A stretch of 32,406 nt of DNA from UBA6016 sp964568395 (lineage in GTDB: Bacteria > Campylobacterota > Campylobacteria > Campylobacterales > UBA6016), in the NCBI GenBank assembly GCA_964568395.1, contig CAZMPN010000019.1, forward strand, positions 1 to 32,406, in the 5' to 3' direction. Each line of letters opens with the position of its first letter. Positions within the stretch are counted from its first letter, which is position 1. Made by a program: the position numbers and the translations under genes. The notes under the pieces are model-generated. The model searched no databases, was not told the DNA's origin, and saw only the letters and a program-made list of their open reading frames with translations. Positions 1-7,697 of this stretch are shown here, piece by piece.

Positions 1-29
1 TTAAAACTCTGACTAAAAGTTTATTAGTT

Positions 30-62
30 CTTGAAAAACTTATTTATTATATAAGCTTCAAG
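30..62 (-). other. Hairpin near the 3' end of the rRNA leader
   Basis: On the minus strand CTTGAA (62-57) pairs with TTCAAG (35-30) and CTTAT (55-51) pairs with ATAAG (43-39). This gives an 11-bp stem with a small internal loop and an AT-rich apical loop. It may be part of the structure that positions the 16S 5' end for processing; that role is inferred. Confidence 0.4.
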
Positions 63-88
63 GAATAGTTTCGTTGTTACTTGCTTAG

Positions 89-100
89 TTGTCAAAGATC
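89..100 (-). promoter_or_regulatory. boxA-like antitermination site
   Basis: On the minus strand the sequence reads GATCTTTGACAA, close to the boxA consensus (TGCTCTTTAACAA) bound by NusB-S10 during rRNA antitermination. A small hairpin TCGGT-GTA-ACCGA lies just before it (116-104). Its place inside a long leader after a strong promoter supports the rRNA reading. Confidence 0.5.
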
Positions 101-421
101 GTCTCGGTTACACCGAAATGAAAAGAAAAAAATGAAAGATAAACAACCCGTTCATCTTCAAAAAATCTGCTCTTTAAAACCCGTGGGTTTCATCGAAACA
201 GGGTCGAAATTCTATCTCAGTATCTCTTAAAAGTTTCTTAAAGCTAAACTTTTTCGAAGAAGTTTTTGAGGAGATAAACTCCAAAAAGACTAAAACTGAA
301 ATTTAAAAGAACTTCTTTTTAAAAAGGCAAGCGGCTTAAAACATATTAAGTCGAAATCCGTTTTTAAAACTCTCGCTCGTTTCAAGGTTTTTAACAACCC
401 CTCAACTTGTTTGAGGCCGGA

Positions 422-489
422 ATTCTATCTGAAAAAAATGGGGTTGTCAAGGGGTAGTGAAATAAATTTTGTATAAATTTTGGATTTTA
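422..489 (-). promoter_or_regulatory. Strong sigma70 rRNA promoter with UP-like element
   Basis: On the minus strand TTGACA (450-445) and TAGAAT (427-422) are separated by exactly 17 nt. Upstream (489-455) is AT-rich with A/T tracts like an UP element. Downstream is a GC-rich discriminator (TCCGGCC), as expected for a promoter under stringent control. This is the only promoter in the window with a consensus -35, which fits rRNA rather than a protein gene. It begins directly after the stop of the pilin-like gene. Confidence 0.75.
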
Positions 490-1209
490 TTAGTCGAGCC
501 TCTTAATTTCAGCGTATCCGGTCTCCGGATAAACCCTTATAATAGATTGTCTCCCGCTTGTATGCGTAAGCGTAATCTCGCAATTTTCCGTTAATAATAT
601 ATATTGATATGGATTATTCTGGGCATTGTTTGCGATACCGTAGTAGGGTCTGCCTTTTTCGTCAAATACAACCGTGCCTACAGTAGTAGCTAAAGATGAA
701 GCCCTGAAGCCAGTATCTTGACAGTTTGCTGAAAAGGATATATTTGTAATATTGTATTTTCTATCCAAAAATACATCATCGCTACAGCTGCTACAATTAT
801 CATAAAGCCGCAACCATTTGCCATCAAGTGGATTTAGAGCAGGATTTGTTACATTTGAAACGTCGATTCCACCCTGTCTATCAAAATCGGAATACACAGA
901 ATAACCTATTAAACCGTTTGCTACATTTGTCGGTGGGATAACTTGGAATCTAATTTGCCACCATCCTCTATAATACATACCCTCTCTTGTTGCGGCGTAG
1001 CCGGGCGTAACCTTAAACTTTGCATCTCTGGGGTCAAACTTATGGTCGCTAATTGCTAGATGCTGCGTATACCTTATATGTTCAAGAGTTTGGTATGTCG
1101 CAAGGGCTAGGCCGTCATCCCTCATCATAGTGGTGGCGACAGCGGACATTATGCCTATGATTATTACGACAAAAATCAGTTCTATTATAGTCAATGCTTT
1201 TTTCGCCAT
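490..1209 (-). CDS. Type IV pilin-like / type II pseudopilin-like protein
   Basis: A secreted or membrane-anchored protein of 239 aa with a class III (prepilin) signal. The N-terminus MAKKA is followed by LTIIEL and a long hydrophobic helix (residues 6-26), with Glu at +5 of the mature chain as prepilin peptidase substrates require. Position -1 is Ala rather than the usual Gly. The frame stays open to 1290, but that upstream part overlaps the acl terminator and I see no start signal there, so ATG at 1209 is preferred. The globular part contains a CSSC pair and two further Cys (in SANCQD and TENCEI), possibly forming disulfides outside the cytoplasm. It resembles GspH/FimT-like minor pilins, but I cannot assign it to a particular pilus or secretion system; no other pilus genes are nearby. 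Confidence 0.7.
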   Translation of the reverse strand: MAKKALTIIELIFVVIIIGIMSAVATTMMRDDGLALATYQTLEHIRYTQHLAISDHKFDPRDAKFKVTPGYAATREGMYYRGWWQIRFQVIPPTNVANGLIGYSVYSDFDRQGGIDVSNVTNPALNPLDGKWLRLYDNCSSCSDDVFLDRKYNITNISFSANCQDTGFRASSLATTVGTVVFDEKGRPYYGIANNAQNNPYQYILLTENCEITLTHTSGRQSIIRVYPETGYAEIKRLD

Positions 1210-1253
1210 ATGCTTGTCGTTTGTTTGTGGTTTTTTAAAGTAGGAAGATTTTA

Positions 1254-1297
1254 CAAAAAAAGGATTAAAGGGCGGAGAGGGAGAGGACAATCCGCCC
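1254..1297 (-). terminator. Intrinsic terminator after aclA
   Basis: On the minus strand TCCGCCC/GGGCGGA form a 7-bp GC stem (1297-1291 with 1276-1270) around a 14-nt loop. TTTAATCC and a run of seven T (1261-1255) follow. It lies 26 nt after the aclA stop and upstream of the pilin-like start, so it separates the acl operon from the pilin gene. Confidence 0.75.
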
Positions 1298-1322
1298 TGG
1301 AAAAAGAAGGCAAAGGAGAAGA

Positions 1323-3140
1323 CTAGATGTCTTCAGCCTTTTTGACATCGTAAAGAATGTCTTCCCACGGATGTCTATACATCGGCATTGCAAGACGTTT
1401 TTCGTCAAGCACGTGTCCGATGAAGCCTATACATCTACCAAGAACGAAGAACGCGTTTAGCGCTCCGGCTTCGATGAATACATCCATCTCTTCGTCGGAG
1501 TAGCCAAGCGCCCTCCACATATCTATCATAAGTACGCCGATAGTACCGTCGACGTTTAGTATCAGGTTATCTTTTTTGCTTGTTGTCAGCTTCTCAACCT
1601 CTAGGGCATAGTCTAGCAGCGGGCTAGCCGGGAAATGTTCGCTAACGTATTTTTTGAGTCCAGATACCCTAAGGTCAGGATTTCTAACAGATTTAATTCT
1701 GTGTCCGATACCAGGAATCGGCACGCCCTGCTTTTTCATGTAGTCGATAAACTCGGACGGAGTCAGGTTGTTGTCATAGCCGTATTTGAAATATTTTGCC
1801 GCACCGTCTATCGCGCCGCCAAATCTTGGCCCGATGGTAAGAAGACCAGAAACAACCGAGCTGATAACGTCTTTGCCCGCTCTTGCCGTAACCCTTGCGT
1901 TGTGTGCGCCAGATACCGCAGGACCGTGATCCGCAACTGTTTTAACAACCGTCTCGATGAAGTTCGTAGCCCATCTTGGATATCTCTTTTTGAACCACAG
2001 AAGGCTCATAACGTCGCCTATGCTAAAGCCCGTATCCGGTGTCGCGACGCTAGATATCGGATAGCCGGCGTATGTAGCCTCATCGCCTCTATCGTCAGAT
2101 ATAGTACAGATAAAGTTTTTCGCTTTTCTAGTAGACGGTAGTTTGTTTAGTACCGGCTCTTCTATTTCGCCTATCACGCCTTCATTTCTTAGCTTCGTAT
2201 ATACCTCTTTTATCTTCGCCGGTAGGTCGTTGAAGCTCTCAGGCACATATATGCCGGCCTCCGCCATAGCTTTGTTTTTTGCGGCGGCAGTTTCTGCGTC
2301 TGCGTTTGCGCTGGCGCCCGCATGCCCAAATTGTACGCCGGAAGAGAAGTGCTTAGCTATCGTACCTATACACCATGCGATGATAGGCTTTTTGATTTTG
2401 CCGCTTTTTACGGCTTCGATCACTTTGTACTCTTCGGTACCGCCGACTTCGCCTAGAAGCACCATGTATTTAACGGCAGGATTGCTTTCCATTCTTAGAA
2501 GGTTATCGATAAATACGCTTCCGACAAATCTATCGCCGCCTATCGCCACACCCTCTGCGATACCGTCCGCATTGATAGAGATGATGTTGCTTAGCTCGTT
2601 AAATAGACCGCCAGATCTTGTCACAAGACCGCAGGAACCGGCTCTGTGAAGTTTTGAGTTGATGATGTTTTCTATCGTACCGCCCACGTTCGCTATCTTA
2701 AACGCGCCAGGAGCAATACCGCCGACCGTCGCAGGGCCGATAACGATAATGCCTGCATCTTTCGCGGCTTGATTCATCTTTCTAGCCATTCTCTCAGGGA
2801 TACCTTCGGCCGTTACCATGATGGTTTTAAACTGTTTGCCCATCTCGATTGCTTCCATAGTAACGTCATAAGCCGTCCTGAAAGAAGCGAAGTTTAGAAG
2901 CACGTCGGCGTTTGGATGTGCCGCAGCCGCTTCTTTGGTGTTTTTGTATAGAGATATCATTATCTCATCGGCGCCCCAGAAGAACTTATCAAACTTATCT
3001 TCGCTCGACGGGGCTACGATAGCCGCGACCGAAGGCGTTTTTCTACCGATTACATAGTCGTAATCAAGCATTCTTTGAATTGCGCTTTTGTTGTTGTTCC
3101 AAAAAATCGCTTGTGTTTCTTTTGTAAATAGTGCGCTCAT
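1323..3140 (-). CDS. aclA: ATP-citrate lyase, large (alpha) subunit
   Basis: This subunit carries the catalytic His and the citrate-synthase-like cleavage module of ATP-citrate lyase, which splits citrate to acetyl-CoA and oxaloacetate using ATP and CoA and closes the reductive TCA cycle. The protein is 605 aa, about the family length. An N-terminal CoA-binding/succinyl-CoA-ligase-like part leads to GHAGA with the phospho-accepting His273. A C-terminal citrate-synthase-like domain follows, with DHGPAVSGAHNAR (His405) and PGIGHR. The gene starts 10 nt after aclB with an AGGGGAATAAG ribosome site and ends before a clear terminator. Naming follows the bacterial two-subunit convention in which the large subunit is AclA. 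No substitution at a key residue was seen. Confidence 0.97.
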   Translation of the reverse strand: MSALFTKETQAIFWNNNKSAIQRMLDYDYVIGRKTPSVAAIVAPSSEDKFDKFFWGADEIMISLYKNTKEAAAAHPNADVLLNFASFRTAYDVTMEAIEMGKQFKTIMVTAEGIPERMARKMNQAAKDAGIIVIGPATVGGIAPGAFKIANVGGTIENIINSKLHRAGSCGLVTRSGGLFNELSNIISINADGIAEGVAIGGDRFVGSVFIDNLLRMESNPAVKYMVLLGEVGGTEEYKVIEAVKSGKIKKPIIAWCIGTIAKHFSSGVQFGHAGASANADAETAAAKNKAMAEAGIYVPESFNDLPAKIKEVYTKLRNEGVIGEIEEPVLNKLPSTRKAKNFICTISDDRGDEATYAGYPISSVATPDTGFSIGDVMSLLWFKKRYPRWATNFIETVVKTVADHGPAVSGAHNARVTARAGKDVISSVVSGLLTIGPRFGGAIDGAAKYFKYGYDNNLTPSEFIDYMKKQGVPIPGIGHRIKSVRNPDLRVSGLKKYVSEHFPASPLLDYALEVEKLTTSKKDNLILNVDGTIGVLMIDMWRALGYSDEEMDVFIEAGALNAFFVLGRCIGFIGHVLDEKRLAMPMYRHPWEDILYDVKKAEDI

Positions 3141-3150
3141 CTTATTCCCC

Positions 3151-4461
3151 TTACTTCTCTAGTGCCATTCTAACTATGTCGGTCACGTGCGTCTCAGGCC
3201 CGTAAACTTCTATATAAAGCCCTAGTCTATCTGCGGCTTCTTTTATATCTTTTAGACCCTTTTCGTAGTTTGGTCCGCCTCTTCTTACATAAATTCTGGT
3301 GCCTACGGCCTTCATTTTGTCGGCATATTTTTCAAACGCCTGGATAATACCGGTAAATGTTTTTGCGACGTCTGTGAAGTTTGCGATAGCTCCGCCAATG
3401 ATTAGGATTTTATCTCTGCCTTTCGCGTCTTTTTCCCTAGTCATAAGGTCTAGCACCGTAGACGCGTAAAACTCGGTCTCGCCAGTCGTAGGACCGCCGG
3501 AATATTCGCCGTAGTTAGCAAGATCTTCTACGTTTCCGCTAAGGTCCGCGATAGTATCGGCATAAACAACCGACGCGCCGCCGCCAGCAACCATCGTCCA
3601 GATTCTTCCTTTCGGATTTAGAACCGTTAGTTTTAGAGAAGCGCCCGATTTCGCATCCGCTTCCGCGATAGCTTTTTCTTCAGGGGACTGGTCTTCCATA
3701 CCAAACGCAGTCGGATACTCGATATCGCCCCACGTCTCTCTCATAAGGAATCCAGCCGTATCGTCAAGTCTTGCAACAAGATCTAGGAGTTCGCATCTGT
3801 CGCCTTGCATAACTATCGGGTTGATTTCCAGGTATGCAAAGTTCATATCCCTATAGAATTTGAAGAACGCTACCGCAAAATCTCCGAACGATTTCTTGTC
3901 TTTGATATCGGCAGGGATGGCCGCCCTTACTTTCGCTTCCATCTCAGCGTCAGACATAGTGATAGGCACGGCGACCTCTACGACCTTCTCGTCCCATCCC
4001 TCTTCAACTTCCATACCGCCTTCGGCAGACATATAAAGAACGTCGTCTTCGCCGACAACCGTTGCGGAGATATAGTACTCCTCCTCTTGAGTGTGCGGAG
4101 TGAAAGGCTCAACTATAAAGTGAGTAAGCGTTCCGTGTTGCCCCGTTAGAAGAGTCGTTTCACATTTTGTTTTTTCGTCTATCCAGGACGCCGCTTTTTC
4201 TAGGCTAACGTCTCCCGGTTTTTGGTCTTTGAACAAAACGAGATTGTTTTTTCCTCTTTTACCGAATAGCATGTCCGGCTTTGCAACCAACGGCTTAGTG
4301 TTTAGCCACTCGTAGCCCGGCTCTTTCGCCTTCGCTTTTAGCTCTGCGCCGCTCGTTACCAAAACAGACTCAAAACCGTATTTAAAACCGGTGAAATATT
4401 TATCCCATACTTTGGCAAAAAGCGCTTTGCCGTCGTACTCTCTTATAGCTCTTTGCGCCAT
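3151..4461 (-). CDS. aclB: ATP-citrate lyase, small (beta) subunit
   Basis: The ATP-grasp, succinyl-CoA synthetase beta-like subunit of ATP-citrate lyase, which works with AclA encoded 10 nt downstream. I place the start at ATG 4461 (436 aa, beginning MAQRAIREYDGK) because AGGAGAGG sits 3 nt before it and homologues begin at this motif. A longer reading from 4497 would add 12 residues without a ribosome site. The N-terminal half has the nucleotide-binding ATP-grasp fold (for example AYLEINPIV), and the C-terminal half has Gly-rich loops such as GGGASVVYADT and IIGGAIANFTDV. Together the pair marks the organism as able to fix CO2 through the reductive TCA cycle. Confidence 0.97.
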   Translation of the reverse strand: MAQRAIREYDGKALFAKVWDKYFTGFKYGFESVLVTSGAELKAKAKEPGYEWLNTKPLVAKPDMLFGKRGKNNLVLFKDQKPGDVSLEKAASWIDEKTKCETTLLTGQHGTLTHFIVEPFTPHTQEEEYYISATVVGEDDVLYMSAEGGMEVEEGWDEKVVEVAVPITMSDAEMEAKVRAAIPADIKDKKSFGDFAVAFFKFYRDMNFAYLEINPIVMQGDRCELLDLVARLDDTAGFLMRETWGDIEYPTAFGMEDQSPEEKAIAEADAKSGASLKLTVLNPKGRIWTMVAGGGASVVYADTIADLSGNVEDLANYGEYSGGPTTGETEFYASTVLDLMTREKDAKGRDKILIIGGAIANFTDVAKTFTGIIQAFEKYADKMKAVGTRIYVRRGGPNYEKGLKDIKEAADRLGLYIEVYGPETHVTDIVRMALEK

Positions 4462-4487
4462 AAACCTCTCCTGAAGTAATTTATCAA

Positions 4488-4493
4488 ATTGTA
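4488..4493 (-). promoter_or_regulatory. Probable -10 box of the aclBA promoter
   Basis: TACAAT on the minus strand lies 26 nt before the aclB ATG, with AT-rich sequence and no clear -35 upstream. This is usual for Campylobacterota sigma70 promoters. GATAAA a few bases further on is an alternative. Confidence 0.4.
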
Positions 4494-4545
4494 ACATTTT
4501 TAATAAATAAAAAATTTAAAGAGAGCAAAATGAGAGTATACAGAA

Positions 4546-5745
4546 TTAGAATGTGTTTACTTTGGTAACATAAAAGTCTGCCACTTTACTATTACTGTAT
4601 ACTATTGAAACTTTTTTGCTATTTTTGAGCGGTTTTTGACCAACTATATAATCGCTGCCTCTGTTAATTCCATAAAATCTTAACCGCAGAGCCATCTCCT
4701 GGTCGAGTACCGTGCATTCGGTGGCGCCGATACTTTTTAGCTCATCTGCCAGCTCTTTTGCGACCTGGTATTTGTATGCGAAGTGTTTGCTTTTATTGTC
4801 TATCAGCGCATAAAGCGGTCTATTGAAAAAGGACACCAGAAAGCTAAGAAATAACGACGAGAACAAAAGGGCGAAACCGATTTTGTAAATCCTCTTGTTT
4901 TTACCCATCCTAATCCTGTACGACGCAAAAAAGGTCCTAACCATGAACGGCACGGCCAGAATGACAAAAGGGGCAAAATCGTAAAGCATTATTTTTTGTC
5001 TAAAAGAGAGAATGAGCGAAAAAACAAGGGCCCAAAAAGATATATACCAGCCTATGGGCCTATCTTCCGGCTTTGTCTTATATATCGCAAACACGAAGTA
5101 AAAAAACAAAAACGGAGAGAATACAAGCAGGTAAATCCCGAGCGTATCAAGGAAAAAACTCTGCGGTTTGCCGCCGGTATCAAATCCGAAAATGGTCATG
5201 GAGATACCGAAAAGCGCTACGCTTACTACTATCAGAGGATTGTCTTTTTTGTGTACGGCGTAAAAGATAAGAGACAAAAACAGTATCGCAAAAGCTCCGT
5301 CCAGTACCGAAGATATGGCCAGCACGGCAAACGAGAGCCAGCTTCTGCCTCTTTTGTGCAGGTAGATAAACAGGAGCGTAAGGAAAATTACGACTGATGA
5401 TTTCATCACCAAAAGCGCAGAAAGCCCGGAGGCCGGCAGCAGGCAAAAAAGTATCGTGGCGAGCCTGGCGTCCTCGATTCGCTTGACGACATCCAAGCTT
5501 ACCTTGTAAAACAAAATCAAAGAGCCAAAAAACAGGAAAATAAAAAAACCTCTCAGCGCATAGTCGTTTTGTCCTAAAATAGAGCAGAAAAATCTGACTA
5601 TGTTGCCGAGATAGCCGTCGTCGGAATAAAAAATAGTCGCTTCGTAGTAGCTAATAGATAGATAGTTCGGATATATGAGTATAAGCAGGCAGTAGCAAAG
5701 TAAAAAAGCCGCAAAAACGCTCTTTTCGCCGAGTAGTTTAATCAT
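4546..5745 (-). CDS. Multi-pass membrane protein, possible GT-C (family 39-like) glycosyltransferase
   Basis: An integral membrane protein of 399 aa with roughly nine to ten hydrophobic segments and a soluble C-terminal tail of about 85 residues. After the first membrane helix it has ISYYEATIFY with an acidic residue (Glu35) in the first predicted outer loop, then GQNDYALR before the next helix. This recalls the layout of GT-C/PMT-type glycosyltransferases, where an acidic residue in the first periplasmic loop is catalytic. The resemblance is by eye only, and no sugar acceptor or partner is encoded nearby. It follows the terminator of the trpG/pabA transcription unit by a few bases, so it probably has its own promoter. 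No strong ribosome site precedes ATG 5745. Confidence 0.55.
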   Translation of the reverse strand: MIKLLGEKSVFAAFLLCYCLLILIYPNYLSISYYEATIFYSDDGYLGNIVRFFCSILGQNDYALRGFFIFLFFGSLILFYKVSLDVVKRIEDARLATILFCLLPASGLSALLVMKSSVVIFLTLLFIYLHKRGRSWLSFAVLAISSVLDGAFAILFLSLIFYAVHKKDNPLIVVSVALFGISMTIFGFDTGGKPQSFFLDTLGIYLLVFSPFLFFYFVFAIYKTKPEDRPIGWYISFWALVFSLILSFRQKIMLYDFAPFVILAVPFMVRTFFASYRIRMGKNKRIYKIGFALLFSSLFLSFLVSFFNRPLYALIDNKSKHFAYKYQVAKELADELKSIGATECTVLDQEMALRLRFYGINRGSDYIVGQKPLKNSKKVSIVYSNSKVADFYVTKVNTF

Positions 5746-5758
5746 TCTAGGATTTTAC

Positions 5759-5781
5759 AAAAAGCCGCTTAAAGGCGCGGC
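5759..5781 (-). terminator. Intrinsic terminator after the trpG/pabA gene
   Basis: On the minus strand GCCGC (5781-5777) pairs with GCGGC (5768-5764) around an 8-nt loop and is followed by TTTTT. It lies 13 nt past the amidotransferase stop and is the first recognisable terminator after the long minus-strand gene run that begins near 19861. Confidence 0.65.
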
Positions 5782-5794
5782 ATGCCTTGCTCCA

Positions 5795-6364
5795 CTATAG
5801 TTTTAGGAAGTTTTCGAATATCTTGTGTCCATACTCGGATAGTATCGACTCCGGGTGAAACTGTACGCCGTATATAGGCTTGCCTTCAACCTCCAAAGCC
5901 ATTATCTCGCCGTCATCCGCGCTAAATGCGGTCGGAATGATGCATGACGGCACGCTATCTTTATTTACGATAAGCGAGTGGTATCTGGTGGCCGTGAACT
6001 CCTTTGGAACATCTTTGAAGATCGGCGAATCCTTGGCGATTTGCATTTTTGAAGTCTTGCCGTGCATCATATTTTCCGCCCTCTCCACTTTTGCGCCGAA
6101 AGCTTGCCCTATAGCCTGATGCCCAAGACAAATTCCCAAGATAGGTATCCTGTCCCCTAGCCGTCTTATCACTTCAAGACTGACGCCCGCTTCATTCGGG
6201 GTCGATGGTCCCGGCGATATGACGATTTTCTCGGGATGCAGCGCCTCTATCTCGTCCACGCTCATCTCATCGTTTCTAATAACCTTCAAATCTGCGCCTA
6301 GCTCTTTGAAGTACTGGACTACGTTATAAGTAAAGCTGTCATAATTATCTATCATCAAAACCAT
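5795..6364 (-). CDS. pabA: Glutamine amidotransferase of anthranilate / aminodeoxychorismate synthase
   Basis: Class I glutamine amidotransferase subunit (189 aa) that releases ammonia from glutamine for a chorismate-using partner (TrpE or PabB). The catalytic triad is visible: Cys79 in GICLGHQ, and His170 and Glu172 in VQFHPES. SPGPSTP and TRYHSLIV are typical of the family. The start is ATG 6364, one base after the nfo stop, with GAAGGAAA upstream; a TTG start at 6379 would add five residues inside nfo. TrpG and PabA cannot be told apart from this sequence, and no trp or pab partner is nearby, so it may serve both pathways. The TRYHSL form leans to PabA. Confidence 0.9.
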   Translation of the reverse strand: MVLMIDNYDSFTYNVVQYFKELGADLKVIRNDEMSVDEIEALHPEKIVISPGPSTPNEAGVSLEVIRRLGDRIPILGICLGHQAIGQAFGAKVERAENMMHGKTSKMQIAKDSPIFKDVPKEFTATRYHSLIVNKDSVPSCIIPTAFSADDGEIMALEVEGKPIYGVQFHPESILSEYGHKIFENFLKL

Positions 6365-6365
6365 A

Positions 6366-7220
6366 TCAATTTCCTTCAAACGACCTGAGGAGTTTTATCT
6401 CCTGCGGCCACATATCTTCGTTTGGCGTCTCAAGAATGAGCGGAATATTATCAAAACGCGGATCGGACATAATAAATCTAAAGCAATCCATACCTATGGC
6501 GCCCTCTCCAAGGCTATCGTGCCTGTCAAGCTTGGAGCCGATGCCGCCTTTGGAATCATTGATATGCATTCCCCTGAGATAGGAAAATCCGACTATGCTC
6601 TCAAACTCGGCGAACGTCTTCGCAAAGCCCTCCCTATCCCTTAGCTCGTAACCGGAGGCAAACGTATGGCAGGTATCGAGACAGACGCCCACCCTGCTCT
6701 TGTCGTCGGTCATCTCTATGAGTTTTGCTAGGTGCTCAAAGCGGTATCCAAGGTTGCTCCCTTGCCCCGCCGTATTTTCTATAACAAGAATAACCTCTTT
6801 GGTTTTCGAGATCGTCTCGTTCATCGCATCCGCGATAAGCTTAAGGCACTCATCTTCGCTAATCTCTCTCAGATGGCTTCCCGGATGGAAGTTTAGAAGT
6901 TTGAGACCGAGCTCCTCCGTGCGTCTAGCTTCGTCCAAAAAAGCATCCATCGATTTTCCCCTAGACTCGCTGTTGGGGGAGCCAAGATTTATCAGATATC
7001 CGTCATGCGGCAGCACGGCGTCCGGAGCAAAACCGCACTCCTTCATATTTGCCCTGAACGCGTCTATAGTCTTATCGTCATACTCTTTTGCATTCCACTG
7101 TCTTTGGTTTTTCAAAAACATCGCAAAAGCGTTCGCGCCTATAGCTTTTGCGTTAAGCGGAGCGTTGAATACGCCGCCGGAAATACTGACGTGCGCACCC
7201 ACCATTTTTTTAGTTGCCAT
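6366..7220 (-). CDS. nfo: Endonuclease IV (AP endonuclease)
   Basis: Zinc-dependent endonuclease that cuts 5' of abasic sites in base-excision repair. The 284-aa TIM-barrel protein keeps the metal ligands: His72, His112, Glu148, Asp182, His185, His219, Asp232, His234 and Glu264, in motifs such as VIENTAGQGSN, CLDTCHTFASGY and LDRHDSLGEG. The start ATG 7220 lies inside the last codons of the upstream lipoprotein gene (11-bp overlap) and has AAGG at a fair distance; Met6 is a possible alternative. It is translationally coupled to its neighbours on both sides. Confidence 0.96.
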   Translation of the reverse strand: MATKKMVGAHVSISGGVFNAPLNAKAIGANAFAMFLKNQRQWNAKEYDDKTIDAFRANMKECGFAPDAVLPHDGYLINLGSPNSESRGKSMDAFLDEARRTEELGLKLLNFHPGSHLREISEDECLKLIADAMNETISKTKEVILVIENTAGQGSNLGYRFEHLAKLIEMTDDKSRVGVCLDTCHTFASGYELRDREGFAKTFAEFESIVGFSYLRGMHINDSKGGIGSKLDRHDSLGEGAIGMDCFRFIMSDPRFDNIPLILETPNEDMWPQEIKLLRSFEGN

Positions 7221-7662
7221 CCAGAAACCTTACAGAAAATTTGAAACCGCTATTTCTCTCAATAAAATTCGCGCTTTTCGTATCTACTTTATAAGTAATA
7301 TCATAATCCGAGCCGATAGCTTCTTGCACAAAGCCTGCGTCCGTTTCGGTGATTTTTGAGTCTATTTTTAGCGGTTTTCGGCTTAGAATATCGCTTAATA
7401 GCGCCCCGTAGAGCTCCTTTGAGATATATTCTCTTACAAAAGCCTCCCTGTTCATGCAGTCGGAGTCGATGCACACATAATCGTCAAAGTCGATTCTAAA
7501 AACGGGGACTCCGAGAGAGTATACCTCCATCGTTTTTTTGTTATCGAATTCGTTTAAAAATCCCATGTCGGCAAATTTGATACTCTTTGACGCTATCGAT
7601 ACGAAGATAGGTCTTGATAGTTGAGGCTCGGTATTGGCGCACCCCGCAAAGACGAGCGCCAA
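7210..7662 (-). CDS. Small outer-surface lipoprotein of unknown function (start uncertain)
   Basis: I do not recognise this protein. It has a lipobox-like FAGC, which would place it in the envelope after lipidation, and about 140 mature residues including a CIDSDC pair and mixed alpha/beta composition. The only canonical start in the lipoprotein frame near the signal is TTG 7662, which leaves just MALVFAGC, too short for export. The open frame continues upstream with a perfect hydrophobic core (KIALFLSRLLLPLCLALVF, running from about 7704), overlapping the end of the response-regulator gene. However, it has no ATG, GTG or TTG there. Real initiation may be at CTG 7680 or ATA 7701, or the sequence may hold an error. 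Its end overlaps nfo by 11 bp, so the two are co-expressed. Confidence 0.65.
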   Translation of the reverse strand: MALVFAGCANTEPQLSRPIFVSIASKSIKFADMGFLNEFDNKKTMEVYSLGVPVFRIDFDDYVCIDSDCMNREAFVREYISKELYGALLSDILSRKPLKIDSKITETDAGFVQEAIGSDYDITYKVDTKSANFIERNSGFKFSVRFLDGN

Positions 7663-7697
7663 ACAGAGCGGAAGAAGCAGTCTCGAAAGAAAGAGGG

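Larger units (their letters stand above)
1..421 (-). promoter_or_regulatory. Long untranslated leader of a leftward rRNA operon
   Basis: This is the only stretch over 300 bases without a protein gene. Read on the minus strand it starts just after a near-perfect sigma70 promoter and runs about 400 nt to the window edge without a convincing coding frame. It carries a boxA-like site and several hairpins, and ends in AT-rich sequence of the kind that precedes 16S rRNA in Campylobacterota. The mature 16S gene is not in the window; I infer that its 5' end lies a short distance to the left. An alternative is another highly expressed untranslated RNA, but promoter strength and boxA favour rRNA. Confidence 0.65.

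Noticed and set aside
207..216. Second rRNA promoter from the repeated AGATAGAATT
   Set aside because: No -35 hexamer at a proper distance; kept only as a possibility within the rRNA leader finding.
1210..1290. N-terminal extension of the pilin-like gene (start at 1290)
   Set aside because: It overlaps the aclA terminator, has no ribosome site and puts the prepilin signal 27 residues from the N-terminus; ATG 1209 is better.
2143..2649. Plus-strand open frames inside aclA and other minus-strand genes
   Set aside because: Long antisense frames that arise from codon bias; they lack ribosome sites and recognisable domains, and lie wholly inside well-identified genes.
4462..4497. Upstream aclB start at 4497
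   Set aside because: No ribosome site, and it would place the likely -10 box inside the coding region; ATG 4461 has AGGAGAGG.
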